From an uncultured Clostridia bacterium (lineage in GTDB: Bacteria; Bacillota; Clostridia; Lachnospirales; Anaerotignaceae), in the NCBI GenBank assembly GCA_944384265.1, contig CALWSR010000022.1, forward strand, positions 1 through 52,044: a stretch of 52,044 bases of DNA, in the 5' to 3' direction. The notes under the pieces were generated by a model that was not told the DNA's origin, did not search any database, and was given only the letters and a program-made list of their open reading frames with translations. Both the position numbers and the translations under genes were made by a program. The first letter of the stretch is position 1, and the number at the start of each line of letters is the position of its first letter. Below are positions 1-9,353 of this stretch, in pieces.

Positions 1-1
1 A

Positions 2-220
2 TATAAGTATGGGAATAGAACATTTTGGTGTAGAGGATATTATGTAGATACAGTAGGAAAAAACACAAAAAAGATACGAGAATATATCAATAATCAGTTA
101 AAAGAAGACTGGATGGCAGATCAAATTAGTTTAAGTGAGTACATTGACCCGTTTACGGGTGAAAAAGTAAATAAAAATAGCTGCCAAGGGCGGCAGTATG
201 ATCTGACCCCAAAAAGTTAG
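2..220 (+). pseudogene. IS200/IS605-type transposase TnpA, C-terminal fragment
   Basis: The window opens inside a reading frame with the typical end of an IS200/IS605 TnpA (Y1 HUH single-strand transposase): an FWCRGYY segment, then a helix with IREYINNQ that should carry the catalytic tyrosine, then a YIDPFTG tail. The N-terminal part lies outside the window, so intactness cannot be judged. The frame runs on into the end of the neighbouring IS3-type element and uses a stop codon inside that element (218-220), so the original C-terminus was probably replaced by the insertion. Family assignment rests on recalled motifs. Confidence 0.75.
181..196 (+). other. Subterminal hairpin, probable IS200/IS605 right end
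   Basis: CTGCC and GGCAG form a 5-bp stem with a 6-nt loop just after the conserved TnpA C-terminal coding segment. IS200/IS605 elements carry a small subterminal hairpin at this place that TnpA binds, so this is probably the right-end recognition structure. The IS3-type end begins 7 bp later. Confidence 0.45.
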
Positions 221-1225
221 ACAAAATTGTGGCTACGCAGCCAATGAGGATTGAATCCTGTATTGCACAGGACTCAGTCCTTTTAGTTTGCTTTTAATTG
301 GCTTATTATTATAGTAATCTATGTATTTTATCAATTCATCCTCAAATTCTTCCATGGAACTGAACTCTCGTAAATATAATAATTCAGATTTCAGTAGTCC
401 AAAAAAGTTTTCCATCACTGCATTATCCAGGCAGTTTCCCTTTCAAGACATACTTTGGCGGCTCCCTTTCTCCTTTAATCGTTTTTGATACATTTTATGC
501 TGATACTGCCAGTCTTGATTAGAATGGAAAATAAGGTTTGGTCATCTGGTATTTTAGAAAAGGCTTTATACAGCATATCCATGACTTGGTTCAAAACTGG
601 GCTGCTACTAATCGCATAGCTCACGATTTCTCCATTATACATATCCAAAATAGGAGAAGGATACAGCTTGGAACCAAACAGGGAAAACTCCCTTATATCT
701 GTTGTCCATTTCTGATTCGGCTCCGTTGCGTTAAAGTCCCGCCCGATGATATTTGGTGCAATCTTCCCCGTCTCGCCTTTATAAGAGCGGTACTTCTTAA
801 TAATCCGTACCAGACACCTTAAACCCAATGCTTTCATCAGACGCTGTACGGTTTTATGGTTAATCTGATATCCCCGGTTATGCAGTTGCATCGTGATTTT
901 CCTATAACCATACCTTCCTTGGTTCTCGTGGCATATCTGTTGGATTTCATGTTTTATGTCTGTGTATTTATCCGGCTGATTCATTTGTTTTACATAATAG
1001 TAATAAGTGCTACGGGGCATCTCTGCAATATTCAGTAATGCTATCAACTTATATTTCTGCCTTAATTCTGCAATGACAGCTACTTTGTCGGTTTCTTTGA
1101 TTTTTCCTGCTCCTGAATTAAGGCATTCAGTATTCATTCTCCATCCAAAGCCGATGCACTTCGGCCAGCAGATCTTCAATAACCCCTTTCATTAGACTTC
1201 TGTTTTGTCTAACAAAAGGGGTTCA
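204..1225. mobile_element. Degraded IS3-family (IS150-like) element with both terminal repeats
   Basis: The left end reads TGACCCCAAAAAGTTAGACA and the complement of the right end (about 1200-1225) reads TGAACCCCTTTTGTTAGACA, giving matched imperfect terminal inverted repeats. The 1,022-bp interval holds only a frameshifted orfB; there is no room for the usual orfA, so the copy looks internally deleted. No 3-4 bp target duplication is visible outside the repeats. It sits directly beside the IS200/IS605 hairpin, suggesting one insertion sequence landed in or beside another. Confidence 0.7.
233..1179 (-). pseudogene. IS3-family transposase orfB, frameshifted
   Basis: Minus-strand remnant of a DDE transposase in at least two frames. 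The N-terminal part (475-1179) contains an HTH_21-like region, then WTTDIREF and PILDMYNGEI with the first two acidic residues of the rve core. The frame breaks near residue 216, and the last part (233-418) in another frame has [11 protein letters not shown], with the third catalytic Glu, and a YYNNKP segment. The sequence between 419 and 474 is readable only by changing frame. Transposase activity is therefore unlikely unless supplied by another copy. Confidence 0.8.
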
Positions 1226-1410
1226 CTTTATCTTGGATGATTAGGGTAGCTTTTTAAACCATATATCCGAGGCTGACTGCCCTGAGCAAAGGGAGGACGG
1301 TTACCTGCTTTATAAAAGCAGTATACCATATTTATAAAGCATCTGCATGGGAGAATATTTCATACACAGTATGAAAAAAATCTTTTTTGGCAGGTGCTTT
1401 TTGATTGGAG

Positions 1411-1839
1411 GTGAGGGGGATTTCTGATAGCTTCAGTGGATTGATAAATGAAGCTTTAGATTTAGACATGACAGAGAATATTGTCTAAAGGATAGAAATA
1501 AGCTGCCGAAAGAAGCATGGTCACAATATGGCAGTATATTTTATGGGAATGATGAGGAAGTGACAAAGGGGTTTCATAAGCTTCTATGCATCTGCTATAA
1601 TGGTGACAGAGGAACTGATATAGATGTATTATGCACAATGAAAGAGAAAGGCAACAAAAGAATTGGATAAATTGTATGAAGAATATCATCAATTATTTAA
1701 AGTATATCCAGATGTCTATTTAGAATTGGAAGGCTGTTATGATATGCATTATGAAGAATATGTTGAATGTATTGAAAGGAAAAAGGAAATGCTCCACATT
1801 GTATATCCAGACGAAAATCCCCACGAATGGGAGTATTGA
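1411..1839 (+). pseudogene. Decayed small gene of unknown function
   Basis: Three consecutive plus-strand frames join into one plausible acidic protein of about 140 residues. The first frame (from the GTG at 1411) has ISDSFSGLINEALDLDM, the second (about 1485-1650) has LPKEAWSQYGSIFYGNDEEV, and the third (about 1648-1839) ends in HIVYPDENPHEWEY. Two single-base shifts and no strong start codon indicate a pseudogene. The family is not recognised; the size and acidity resemble immunity-type proteins, but that is only a guess. Confidence 0.5.
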
Positions 1840-1887
1840 AAAATAAAAGGTGTTTTTTTATTTTGAAAAAAAGATAGGAGGAGGGCA

Positions 1888-2061
1888 ATGAGCTTGCAAA
1901 TGAAAAAATCTATTGAGGACAAAAAGCAGGTGTTTGGATGGGCGAATGTGGCGGAGGAGAAATGGAAGGGTTACAGTATCATTGTCAATGCTACGGATTG
2001 CCGGAGCGGGGAATTTACAAAAGATATTGTATTGGAAAGTAATATGGAAGGATGTATGTGA
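1888..2061 (+). CDS. 57-residue protein, possible fragment of an XkdF-like phage protein
   Basis: A short frame with a good ribosome site (AGGAGGAGGG, 1876-1885) and ATG start, ending at TGA 2059-2061. It contains KKQVFGWANVAEE, which resembles the N-terminal signature of XkdF-type phage head proteins, followed by a short Thr/Ser/Asp-containing stretch. The usual family length is several times greater, so this is either a truncated remnant or an unrelated small protein. It lies in a region of decayed genes. Confidence in expression and function is low. Confidence 0.35.
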   Translation: MSLQMKKSIEDKKQVFGWANVAEEKWKGYSIIVNATDCRSGEFTKDIVLESNMEGCM

Positions 2062-2126
2062 TTAGGGAGTGCAGTACACATCAAAAGCATTTGTTGTAAA
2101 TTGTCTATGTAACACAAAATAGGGGA

Positions 2127-2216
2127 AAAGCCCAATGTCCTTATGACAACACACCAATGGAGCCATATTTCAATACCTTGCAGAGTGAATGGAGGAATTT
2201 ATATATCAGACAGCAG
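2127..2216 (+). pseudogene. IS3-type transposase fragment (catalytic Glu region)
   Basis: The frame reads CPYDNTPMEPYFNTLQSEW, closely resembling the region around the third catalytic residue (Glu) of IS3-family OrfB proteins of the type YDNAPMERYFNTLK. No other part of that transposase is found nearby. After about 2216 the frame continues without recognisable transposase sequence. It belongs to a different IS3 subgroup from the element at 204-1225, so it is a separate relic. A 54-residue ATG frame at 2234-2398 follows without a ribosome site and is not recognised. Confidence 0.5.
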
Positions 2217-2403
2217 AGTGATTTCATATCATCATGGGGGTGGATATCAAACACAGTATCAGTCCGGGATTGGATGAAAAGATATTGTTATCCGCAGCTG
2301 TTGCAAAAAAGCTTGCCTACAATATGGCTCATTTTGTATTTAAGCTTGTGGTCTGCATTTCATACAAGAGAGGGTATAAACCATCAATTATAACATAAAC
2401 AAT

Positions 2404-2523
2404 GAAAATAAAATATTTAAAATGTACTATTGTTGTGGTATTATGATATGAGAGCTTCAACATAACAGTGCCTTTTTTTATTTCTGCAAACAGGACAGCA
2501 TAGTTTTATTGGAGCTTCTTTTA
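2404..2523 (+). repeat. Dispersed repeat, copy A
   Basis: This 120-bp stretch aligns by eye with 4292-4411. Shared blocks include GAGCTTCAACAT, a T-rich run, TTCTGCAAA and GGACAGCA, with a short gap. No reading frame is conserved between the copies, so it looks like a noncoding mobile or recombinational repeat. A shorter related segment appears at about 16189-16230. Confidence 0.5.
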
Positions 2524-2550
2524 TTCGGCACAGCAAGTGGAGGGAAGGCA

Positions 2551-3133
2551 ATGGCAATATTTGATGGGAGTGTGTTTAAAATGGGAATAGAAAAAGAGTA
2601 TGATAATCCAAATATAAAAAAGGAGAACAATGGAAAGCCTATTTTAGGGGATAAGGATTTGTATAAAAAAAGTATCAGCCTGGTATAGAAGCAGTGGATA
2701 CCATTCTCTTTTCATTGTGATACATATCATTATACATTTCATATGGATGGTATGGTTTTTGCAGAAGATGATTGTGGAGGATATGATGCCTGATTGGAGA
2801 ATGGAGCTATGGCTCTAGTAGATTATGCAAAAGGAGAATAGCAGAAACAGGAAAGGACCTTTTAGAATTGGAATGAAATTGTGCATATACATGGCAAAAT
2901 GATATGAGAAAGGAATACATTGACAATCCTTTTTTATTGGAAAAGGCTGCTGCGGCATTTGAAAAAGAAAAGCGTGATGCTCTTGAAGGTGATTATGGTG
3001 ATGATAGGATGAATTGCAAAAGGAAATTGCAGAACCACTACATTTAAATATTGATAATGAAATGGATAAAAATGTTCTTATGAAGCTTTATAAAATGGCA
3101 GCAAAACAGCCAGGCTTTTTCGTAAAAAAATAA
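2551..3133 (+). pseudogene. Decayed gene(s) of unknown function
   Basis: A frame starting at ATG 2551 (upstream GGAGGGAAGG) gives MAIFDGSVFKMGIEKEYDN, hits TAG at 2686, and continues in the same frame to about 2790. Further frames at 2910-3050 (EKAAAAFEKEKRDALEGDYG) and 3010-3133 (EIAEPLHLNIDNEMDKNVLM) read on after frameshifts and end at TAA 3131-3133. The pieces could be one gene of about 190 residues or two. There is no recognised family. The high density of stops and shifts argues for decay rather than sequencing error. Confidence 0.45.
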
Positions 3134-3198
3134 AACCTCTAATGGGTTTTATCATAAATTGATGGACTGATTTTTAATATATAAATGGAGGCACAGCA

Positions 3199-3513
3199 AT
3201 GAAAAAAGTAAGGATTTCTGTTATGAAAACAGCACATTATGCAGATTTGATAGAAAAATACGAAAATCCAATAACCCATGCTTGTGATATGAAGGAAGGA
3301 CAGGTATTTATTGCAAACGGCTGGGAAAAACCAAAGGGCTTTTGTGACAGTGCCTGGGAAAGTATGTCTGCATTTGTAATGACACTGGCCCATGGCGGTG
3401 AAAATTTTTATAATGGATGGATGAAAAATAAAAAATCTGCTATGATTTCCTGCAATGATGGCTTTCGTCCTGTCAGTTTTTTGATTGAAGCATTAGATAT
3501 TGATGCAGAGTAA
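3199..3513 (+). CDS. TIGR04076-family protein
   Basis: Intact 104-residue frame with ribosome site GGAGG at 3187-3191 and ATG start. The sequence has the hallmarks of the TIGR04076 family: an N-terminal KVRISVMKTA strand, a Cys in THACDMKEGQVF, then the GFCDSAWESM block with the second conserved Cys, and a GG-containing turn. The family is widespread in anaerobes, but its function is not established. It is the only intact ordinary gene in the first 4.6 kb, which is otherwise relics. It appears to be a single-gene unit. Confidence 0.8.
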   Translation: MKKVRISVMKTAHYADLIEKYENPITHACDMKEGQVFIANGWEKPKGFCDSAWESMSAFVMTLAHGGENFYNGWMKNKKSAMISCNDGFRPVSFLIEALDIDAE

Positions 3514-4662
3514 GAAAGGATTGCTTTTGCAATGAAGCTGCTGTACCATTTCAAATGAAATGCAAAAAATATATGCTTTTACTTTAAGCTATATTTGTTA
3601 AAAATTTAGAATATATGCTGTTTTATGCTTTTGCAGATTTCATAAGCTTTGGCATAGTATATGCCAATATTTTATTGACAAGGCGAGTACATAATTCACG
3701 AAGGCTTTTTACCGGCATTTTTTTGTGCATATCATTTTTGTTAAAAATCGACTGCATTGGTTTTTGGAAATTTCATTTTATCATTGGAATGCTTAGACAT
3801 ATGGCTTATTTTTTATTGCTTGGGCAAGATGTTCTCCTTTCCAGCCTTTGTTGGTAAAAATGATGAAATTTGATTCAAGCCTCCTCTATGGTCTGTGGAT
3901 GCCTGGCCTAATCTGGAAAGGGTGTGCATATGACCCTTCGGTATAATCATGGTTTTTAAAAGGGGAGTTTTTATGGTTTGTACCATAGCCCCCAAATGAT
4001 TTGAGGCATAGGCTTGCGTAAATAAAGTAGGGCAAAAATGAAATTTGAAGTATAGAGGGTAAAAACGGGGGTATATCTGGTTCTGTTAAAACAGCTTTGG
4101 CCCCAAGGCTGCATAAAAAAAAGCAGCATATCTCTTTTGTATAAAAGAAAAACAAATATTTTCAAAACCCACATCTGCCGGTTTGCTGCAAATGGCAATG
4201 ATTGCAGCATGGGAGCATTTTGTATTTAAAATATGCAGCTTGTGTTTGGCAGAAAAGGCTTGACACCAACCATCCATTACAGCATAGGCTGTAAAAATAA
4301 AATGTTCAAAATTCGTGATTGGTATTGTGGTATTGGAGCTTCAACATGGCAGTATTTCCTTTTTATTTTCTGCAAATGGGACAGCACATTTTTGTTGAAG
4401 CTTTTTTGCTATTTTTTATACAGCACAACCAACTGACTGAAAAAGGGTATCCACACCCTTCCTTTTACAATCTATACAAGGGAAAATGCAGAGGGCTGCT
4501 TTTGGCTGTAAATGGCTTCTGTTTTCCATAAAAGCGGCAAAATGAAGGTATGGCAATACAGAAAAGGCTCCTTCATTTAATCGATGCTACCCCATGAAAC
4601 AGAGGCTGTAAAAAAGCAGGTATCCCAAAGCAATCTAAATATATGATATAAGGAGAAGAAAT
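3514..4662. other. Gene-poor stretch with relics and a repeat
   Basis: No intact gene is convincing here. Minus-strand frames between about 3600 and 4000 change into one another (for example FTNKGWKGEHLAQAIKNK) and may be a decayed gene of unknown type. Copy B of the dispersed repeat lies at 4292-4411. The last 30 bp carry the ribosome site of the NSGxx-repeat gene. Confidence 0.5.
4292..4411 (+). repeat. Dispersed repeat, copy B
   Basis: Partner of 2404-2523, with roughly three quarters of positions alike by eye, including GAGCTTCAACAT and GGACAGCA. Both copies are in the same orientation and both lie in the decayed accessory region. Confidence 0.5.
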
Positions 4663-5766
4663 ATGAAGGAATTAAAAGGCTACAAGGTATTTTTTTCAGA
4701 CTGGACCGGCACAGAAAGGTATCAATATAAAGTGGGAGAGATATTTGAAATCGATGAAAAACCCAGGTATGGCAGAATAGGATTTCATTTTTATTTAGAT
4801 GTTTTAAACTGCTTTGATACCGGTTCTTTTAATATAAAAGATAAAGTGGCAGAGGTAATTGCACTGGGTGATGTGGATTATAATGAATATGACAATCATA
4901 AATGCTGTACAAACAAAATAAAAATTGTGTGGGAATTGAGCTGGCATGAAATGCTGACTTTAGCCAGTACAGGATGTCATAATAGTGGGTACGGTAACAG
5001 CGGCAACAGCAACAGCGGCGATTATAACAGCGGAAACCGTAACAGCGGATACTATAACAGAGGAAGCTTTAACAGTGGAAAGCGTAATGCAGGCGATTAT
5101 AACAGCGGAGAATATAACAGCGGCAGCCACAACAGCGGCAGCTATAATAGCGGGGAACGCAACAGCGGCAATTTTAACGGTGGAAATGACAACAGCGGAT
5201 ACCGTAACAGTGGAAACCATAACAGCGGAGTCCATAACAGCGGAAGCTATAACAGCGGCAGCTACAACAGCGGCAACGGTAACAGCGGCAGCTATAACAG
5301 TGAAAAACGCAACAGTGGACGATATAACAGCGGATATCATAACAGCGGCAACAGCAACAGCGGCAATTATAACAGCGGCAGCCATAACAGCGGCAGCTTT
5401 AACAGCGGAGATTTTAACACCTGCAATTATAGTGCAGGCTGTTTTAATACAAAGGAACAGAAAATATATTTATTTAATAAACCTTCGGATTGGACCTATA
5501 CACAATGGCGCAATTCAGAGGCTTATTATATCACAACAAAAATGAAGCTGGTGGATTGGAACTCACGATTTCTTATGACAGAGGAAGAAAAACAAAATTT
5601 TCCCCAATCCAAAGTAACAGAAGGATATCTGAAGGTATTTGATTTTAAAACAGCCTGCAAACAGTGGTGGGATGGCTTAACAGAAGAGGAAAAGGATGTC
5701 ATAAAGGCAATTCCAAATTTTGATGCGGCTGTTTTCAAAGAAATCACAGGAATTGATGAGGTGTGA
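4663..5766 (+). CDS. DUF7666-type protein with about 31 NSGxx pentapeptide repeats
   Basis: 367 residues, ribosome site AAGGAGAAG before ATG. Residues 1-105 form a globular N-terminal domain (GYKVFFSDWTG, RIGFHFYLDVLNCFD, KIKIVWELSWHEML) matching the DUF7666 pattern. Residues about 107-263 are nearly perfect NSG-x-(Y/F/H/N/R) repeats, expected to fold as a regular right-handed beta-helix. Residues 264-367 form an acidic C-terminal domain with LFNKPSDWTY and QWWDGLTEEEKDVI. This three-part architecture is recalled mainly from phages and prophages of Firmicutes. There is no signal peptide and the function is unknown. It is surrounded by mobile-element relics, consistent with phage origin. Confidence 0.8.
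   Translation: MKELKGYKVFFSDWTGTERYQYKVGEIFEIDEKPRYGRIGFHFYLDVLNCFDTGSFNIKDKVAEVIALGDVDYNEYDNHKCCTNKIKIVWELSWHEMLTLASTGCHNSGYGNSGNSNSGDYNSGNRNSGYYNRGSFNSGKRNAGDYNSGEYNSGSHNSGSYNSGERNSGNFNGGNDNSGYRNSGNHNSGVHNSGSYNSGSYNSGNGNSGSYNSEKRNSGRYNSGYHNSGNSNSGNYNSGSHNSGSFNSGDFNTCNYSAGCFNTKEQKIYLFNKPSDWTYTQWRNSEAYYITTKMKLVDWNSRFLMTEEEKQNFPQSKVTEGYLKVFDFKTACKQWWDGLTEEEKDVIKAIPNFDAAVFKEITGIDEV
4981..5452 (+). repeat. 15-bp coding minisatellite (NSGxx repeats)
   Basis: About 31 consecutive 15-bp units, each beginning AACAGCGG or a near variant, encode the NSGxx array. Nucleotide identity between units is high at the NSG codons and low at the last two codons. This implies selection on the protein pattern plus ongoing unit gain or loss. 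Confidence 0.9.
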
Positions 5767-6984
5767 AAAGTATGGTGCAGCTATGTGATTGTATGGAAAA
5801 AGAGAATACAGGGGCGTATGTTACAATGGTGTATTGGCCGGCGGAAAATATTTTGAGGCCCCAAAGCGCACAGCAATAGAAGAGCATAGATATATTAAAA
5901 TAAAATGGAAGCCTTCGTAGCTTTGCTGGAGGCATTGCCGTGGAAATGAGAGCCAATGAAATGGTAACAAAAGGGCGGGCAATGAAATGTGGATTTATAA
6001 AAATGAAGCCCTTCATGATAACCAGAAGGTGTTATGGAAGGACTGGATAAGGTGATTGCTTTTATCATTTTGGCCTCATAAGCATCAAGGGATATATTTT
6101 TCATGGATAGCCGGCAATGCCTCATTTATTGTGGCCCAAAGAGTAAATCAGAATGGACAAAGAAAAATGTGTCCATTGTGATTTTATACTATCATAAAAT
6201 ACAAATAGAATGACGCCCTCAGTGTCAATGAAGGTGTCCTATGGATTTTGCAAAGGGGATTTCTATTTGATAGAAAAAATACATTTTATATCAAGAGATT
6301 TTTGTTGCAGATACTGTTATATTTCATTATAATAATATCAATAAAAATTGTATAAAAAAGGAAAGGAATACAGTTTTATACAATTAAAAAAAGCGACAAT
6401 ATACAAATGAAGGGCAAAAGGGGAAATATATTTTGACATGGTGGCTGTGTCACAGAGTCTTCAAAGCAGTGATAACATCAAATGCCTCTGCTTTTGATGA
6501 AGCTGCTTTGCAAAAGGGCATTTGTATGAAAGGCCATATGTCAAAGCACAGCAAGGCTCTTGCAGCATTTTTTATATCAAATCATTGTCATTTGTTAAGA
6601 AATCATACAATTTTGAAAAAACATATTTTCATTTCAAATTTATTTTTATAAAATCATAAAAATTGTAAAAAACAGCATTGCAATATAATATATATCACAA
6701 GGCTGCTTTTTTGTGTCAATGATAATAAGAGAATCTGCTTTTGGCTTGGAGGGGAATCGTATAAAATCTGTATTTTGTTTTACAAAATGCACTCAAAAAG
6801 CTTTTTCTGTTTTAAGGGGTTTTCAAAAAATTTTTGGAAGCCATGGTTTTGTTGTTATGTAAAAGGCTTTGGGCAGGGGCTGTCACAAAAACGGTTTTTT
6901 ATGGCCAAAAGGGGAATGGGTCTATGAATCGTAAAGCCAAAGGAAGCATTGTTTGTTTTATGTTTTGGGAGGACGCTAAAAACC
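5767..6984. other. Gene-poor AT-rich stretch
   Basis: No intact gene. Short frames at 5772-5879 and 6433-6651 lack ribosome sites or family resemblance. The base composition resembles other spacers of the window, with repeated TTTTGCAAA-type words. The ribosome site GGGAGG of the diguanylate cyclase is at 6967-6972. Confidence 0.5.
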
Positions 6985-9294
6985 ATGAAGGATATGCGGG
7001 CATTACAAAAAAATAAAAAAAGGTTTTACATTTCTATTGGAACAGCATTTGTTTTATTTTGTATTGTAATATCTATTATATTTACATCGTTTCACCAGGC
7101 CTTAAAGCAAATGGAGTTAGACAGAAGCTATGCTATTTTAAAAGAGGTTTCACAGCAAAATACCCAAACCATGAAGGCTATTTTAAACACATCCTTAAAC
7201 GATATGAAGATTGTGTCAAGCAGCTTGATTGCCCTAGAGAACAGTCCCTACAATACAAAGGATATAGAATACATATTGGAGCATATTTTTGAAAATACAT
7301 TGTTTTCCTACATAGGCATAGCAGATAAAAATGGCAATGCAAAAACAACCACGGGAAGGGAAACAAATGTAAAGGAGGAATCCTTTTTTCAATATGCCCT
7401 AAACGGTGCCGACAACACCTCTCGCTTGCTGAAAAACCCCTTGGTTTGTGAAAATGAATTTGCAAATGCAGTGGCTTTGTATGAGGGCAGAGAAATCACA
7501 GGGGTTTTGTATGGGGTATACGACACACAGAGGCTTTCAAAATATATGGAAAATGTGGAGTCGGCAGAGGAATACTGCTTTGGTGTCATACAGCAAAACG
7601 GTGCATTTGTGGTGTATCCCCCAAATGAGCAGACACTGCTTTATGAAAAAAATTTTTGGGAGAATATGCAAAAGGCCTCTCTTTCATATAGTATGGAGCA
7701 AATCAAAAAGGATATGAATGAAAATAAAAGCCGTATGGTCAGCTACAATATAAATGGGGAGCAGAGATATTTGTATTATCAGCCCTATTATGAAAATGAC
7801 TGGTATGTTATTTCTGTCATGAATCCGGAAGTGATGGAAAGCAGGCTGCAAAAAATAAATTATATGGTTTGGAGGGTGTCGGCAGAAATTTTAATTTGTT
7901 TTATCATTGTGGTCATATGGACATTTTATTCTTCTAAAAGAAGCAGAAGTGAAATGGAGCAGATTACCAAAACATTAAAACAAAACGAAACCAGCTTTGC
8001 CATTGCCGTTTCCCAAAGCTCTCAGGTGATATTTGACTATGACATTGAAAGCAAGCGTTTGACCTTTCGCTACAAAGGCAATGAAAGATACGGCTTTGAA
8101 AAGCAGCTGGAAAATGTGCCTGAGGATTTGATTGCCAAAGGTGTGGTATTGGCAGATTCGGCAGAGGAGCTTCGGCATATGTTTGCATTGATTGCCCAGG
8201 GAGAAAAAAGTGCTTCTGGCATTATCAAAATGAGAAGGCATGACGGCAAAGTGGTTTGGGATAAAATGAGCATGACAAATATATTTTCAAAGGAAGGCAC
8301 TGTGATACAAACAGTGGGTATACTGGAGGATACCACAGAGCTGAAAGAAAACGAAATGCAAATGGCAGAGGAAATAGAATTCCGCCGGGCAATGGTTTCC
8401 GGTGCCATGACATCCTATGAAATCAATATCACAGAGGATTATATGGTCAGAAGAAAGGCGGAAGAAAGCACAGAATCCTTTGAAAATCAAAAAAAATACG
8501 TTTATACAATGTGCTTGGAGGCAATGATACGGTTTGTGGTGCATCCAAAGGACAGTGTGCTTGTACTGTCTGCCTTTTCAAAAGAAAATATGCTTTATGC
8601 CTTTTCTCATGGACAGACAGATATTTCAAAGCAGTTTAGACAAAAAACAAAAACGGGAGAATATATTTGGGTGGAATGTGCCGTTCATTTTTTTCAGGAC
8701 AGATTGACAAAGGATGTCAAAGGCTTTATGGTAATCCGAGATATCAATGTACAAAAGGATAAGGAGCTGAAGCTGAAAAAGCAGGCAGATATTGACTTTT
8801 TGACAAACATATATAATCGTGCCACTGCGGAAAAGCATATTACAGAAATGGTGTCTAAAGAAAGTGACAGTACAGCCCTTCATGCTTTTTTGATTTGTGA
8901 TTTGGATAATTTTAAAGCCATCAATGACACATTGGGACATCAAATGGGAGATAAAACATTGGTGGATACCGCAGAGATTTTGAAAAATTCATTTCGTAAA
9001 ACAGACATCATAGGACGCTTGGGAGGAGATGAATTTATTGTGCTTATGTGCAATGTGGAATCCTTGGAGGATGTGAAGGCGGCGGCTAAAAAGCTGATTG
9101 CCCATCTAAACCGAGTCTATGGAGAAGGAGAAAATCAGGTGAGAACCACTGCCTCCATTGGCATATCCCTTTCCCCCTTGCATGGCAGAACATTTGAAGC
9201 CCTTTATAGTAAAGCAGATAAGGCCCTTTATGGTGTAAAGCATAAAAATAAAAACGGTTTTGCTTTTTTTCAAGAGGAGAACAGTAAATTGTAA
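6985..9294 (+). CDS. Membrane diguanylate cyclase with periplasmic sensor and PAS domains
   Basis: 769 residues from ATG 6985, which follows GGGAGG; an in-frame codon 12 triplets upstream has no ribosome site. TM helix at about residues 14-33, an extracytoplasmic dCACHE-like sensor to about 295, a second TM near 297-315, two PAS-like segments (about 335-465 and 470-600), then a GGDEF domain. The signature GGDEF begins at residue 680, and RKTD five residues before it is an intact inhibitory I-site, so an active, product-inhibited c-di-GMP synthase is expected. The ligand is unknown. It appears to be a single-gene unit. Confidence 0.88.
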   Translation: MKDMRALQKNKKRFYISIGTAFVLFCIVISIIFTSFHQALKQMELDRSYAILKEVSQQNTQTMKAILNTSLNDMKIVSSSLIALENSPYNTKDIEYILEHIFENTLFSYIGIADKNGNAKTTTGRETNVKEESFFQYALNGADNTSRLLKNPLVCENEFANAVALYEGREITGVLYGVYDTQRLSKYMENVESAEEYCFGVIQQNGAFVVYPPNEQTLLYEKNFWENMQKASLSYSMEQIKKDMNENKSRMVSYNINGEQRYLYYQPYYENDWYVISVMNPEVMESRLQKINYMVWRVSAEILICFIIVVIWTFYSSKRSRSEMEQITKTLKQNETSFAIAVSQSSQVIFDYDIESKRLTFRYKGNERYGFEKQLENVPEDLIAKGVVLADSAEELRHMFALIAQGEKSASGIIKMRRHDGKVVWDKMSMTNIFSKEGTVIQTVGILEDTTELKENEMQMAEEIEFRRAMVSGAMTSYEINITEDYMVRRKAEESTESFENQKKYVYTMCLEAMIRFVVHPKDSVLVLSAFSKENMLYAFSHGQTDISKQFRQKTKTGEYIWVECAVHFFQDRLTKDVKGFMVIRDINVQKDKELKLKKQADIDFLTNIYNRATAEKHITEMVSKESDSTALHAFLICDLDNFKAINDTLGHQMGDKTLVDTAEILKNSFRKTDIIGRLGGDEFIVLMCNVESLEDVKAAAKKLIAHLNRVYGEGENQVRTTASIGISLSPLHGRTFEALYSKADKALYGVKHKNKNGFAFFQEENSKL

Positions 9295-9353
9295 AAGAAG
9301 TCCTGCACCATAATGCATGGATGGTATTTACAATGATATGCCACTTGAAACAG

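Noticed and set aside
198..1231. Target-site duplication flanking the IS3-type element.
   Set aside because: The bases outside the inverted repeats (ATC and CTT) do not match.
4981..5452. CRISPR array.
   Set aside because: The 15-bp periodicity is coding, has no spacers of constant length and no cas genes are in the window; no other CRISPR-like array was found.
4960..5545. Long open frames on both strands inside the NSGxx repeat region (for example Ala/Val/Thr-rich proteins).
   Set aside because: They are products of the 15-bp repeat, which lacks stops in several frames; only the frame at 4663-5766 has a ribosome site and conserved flanking domains.
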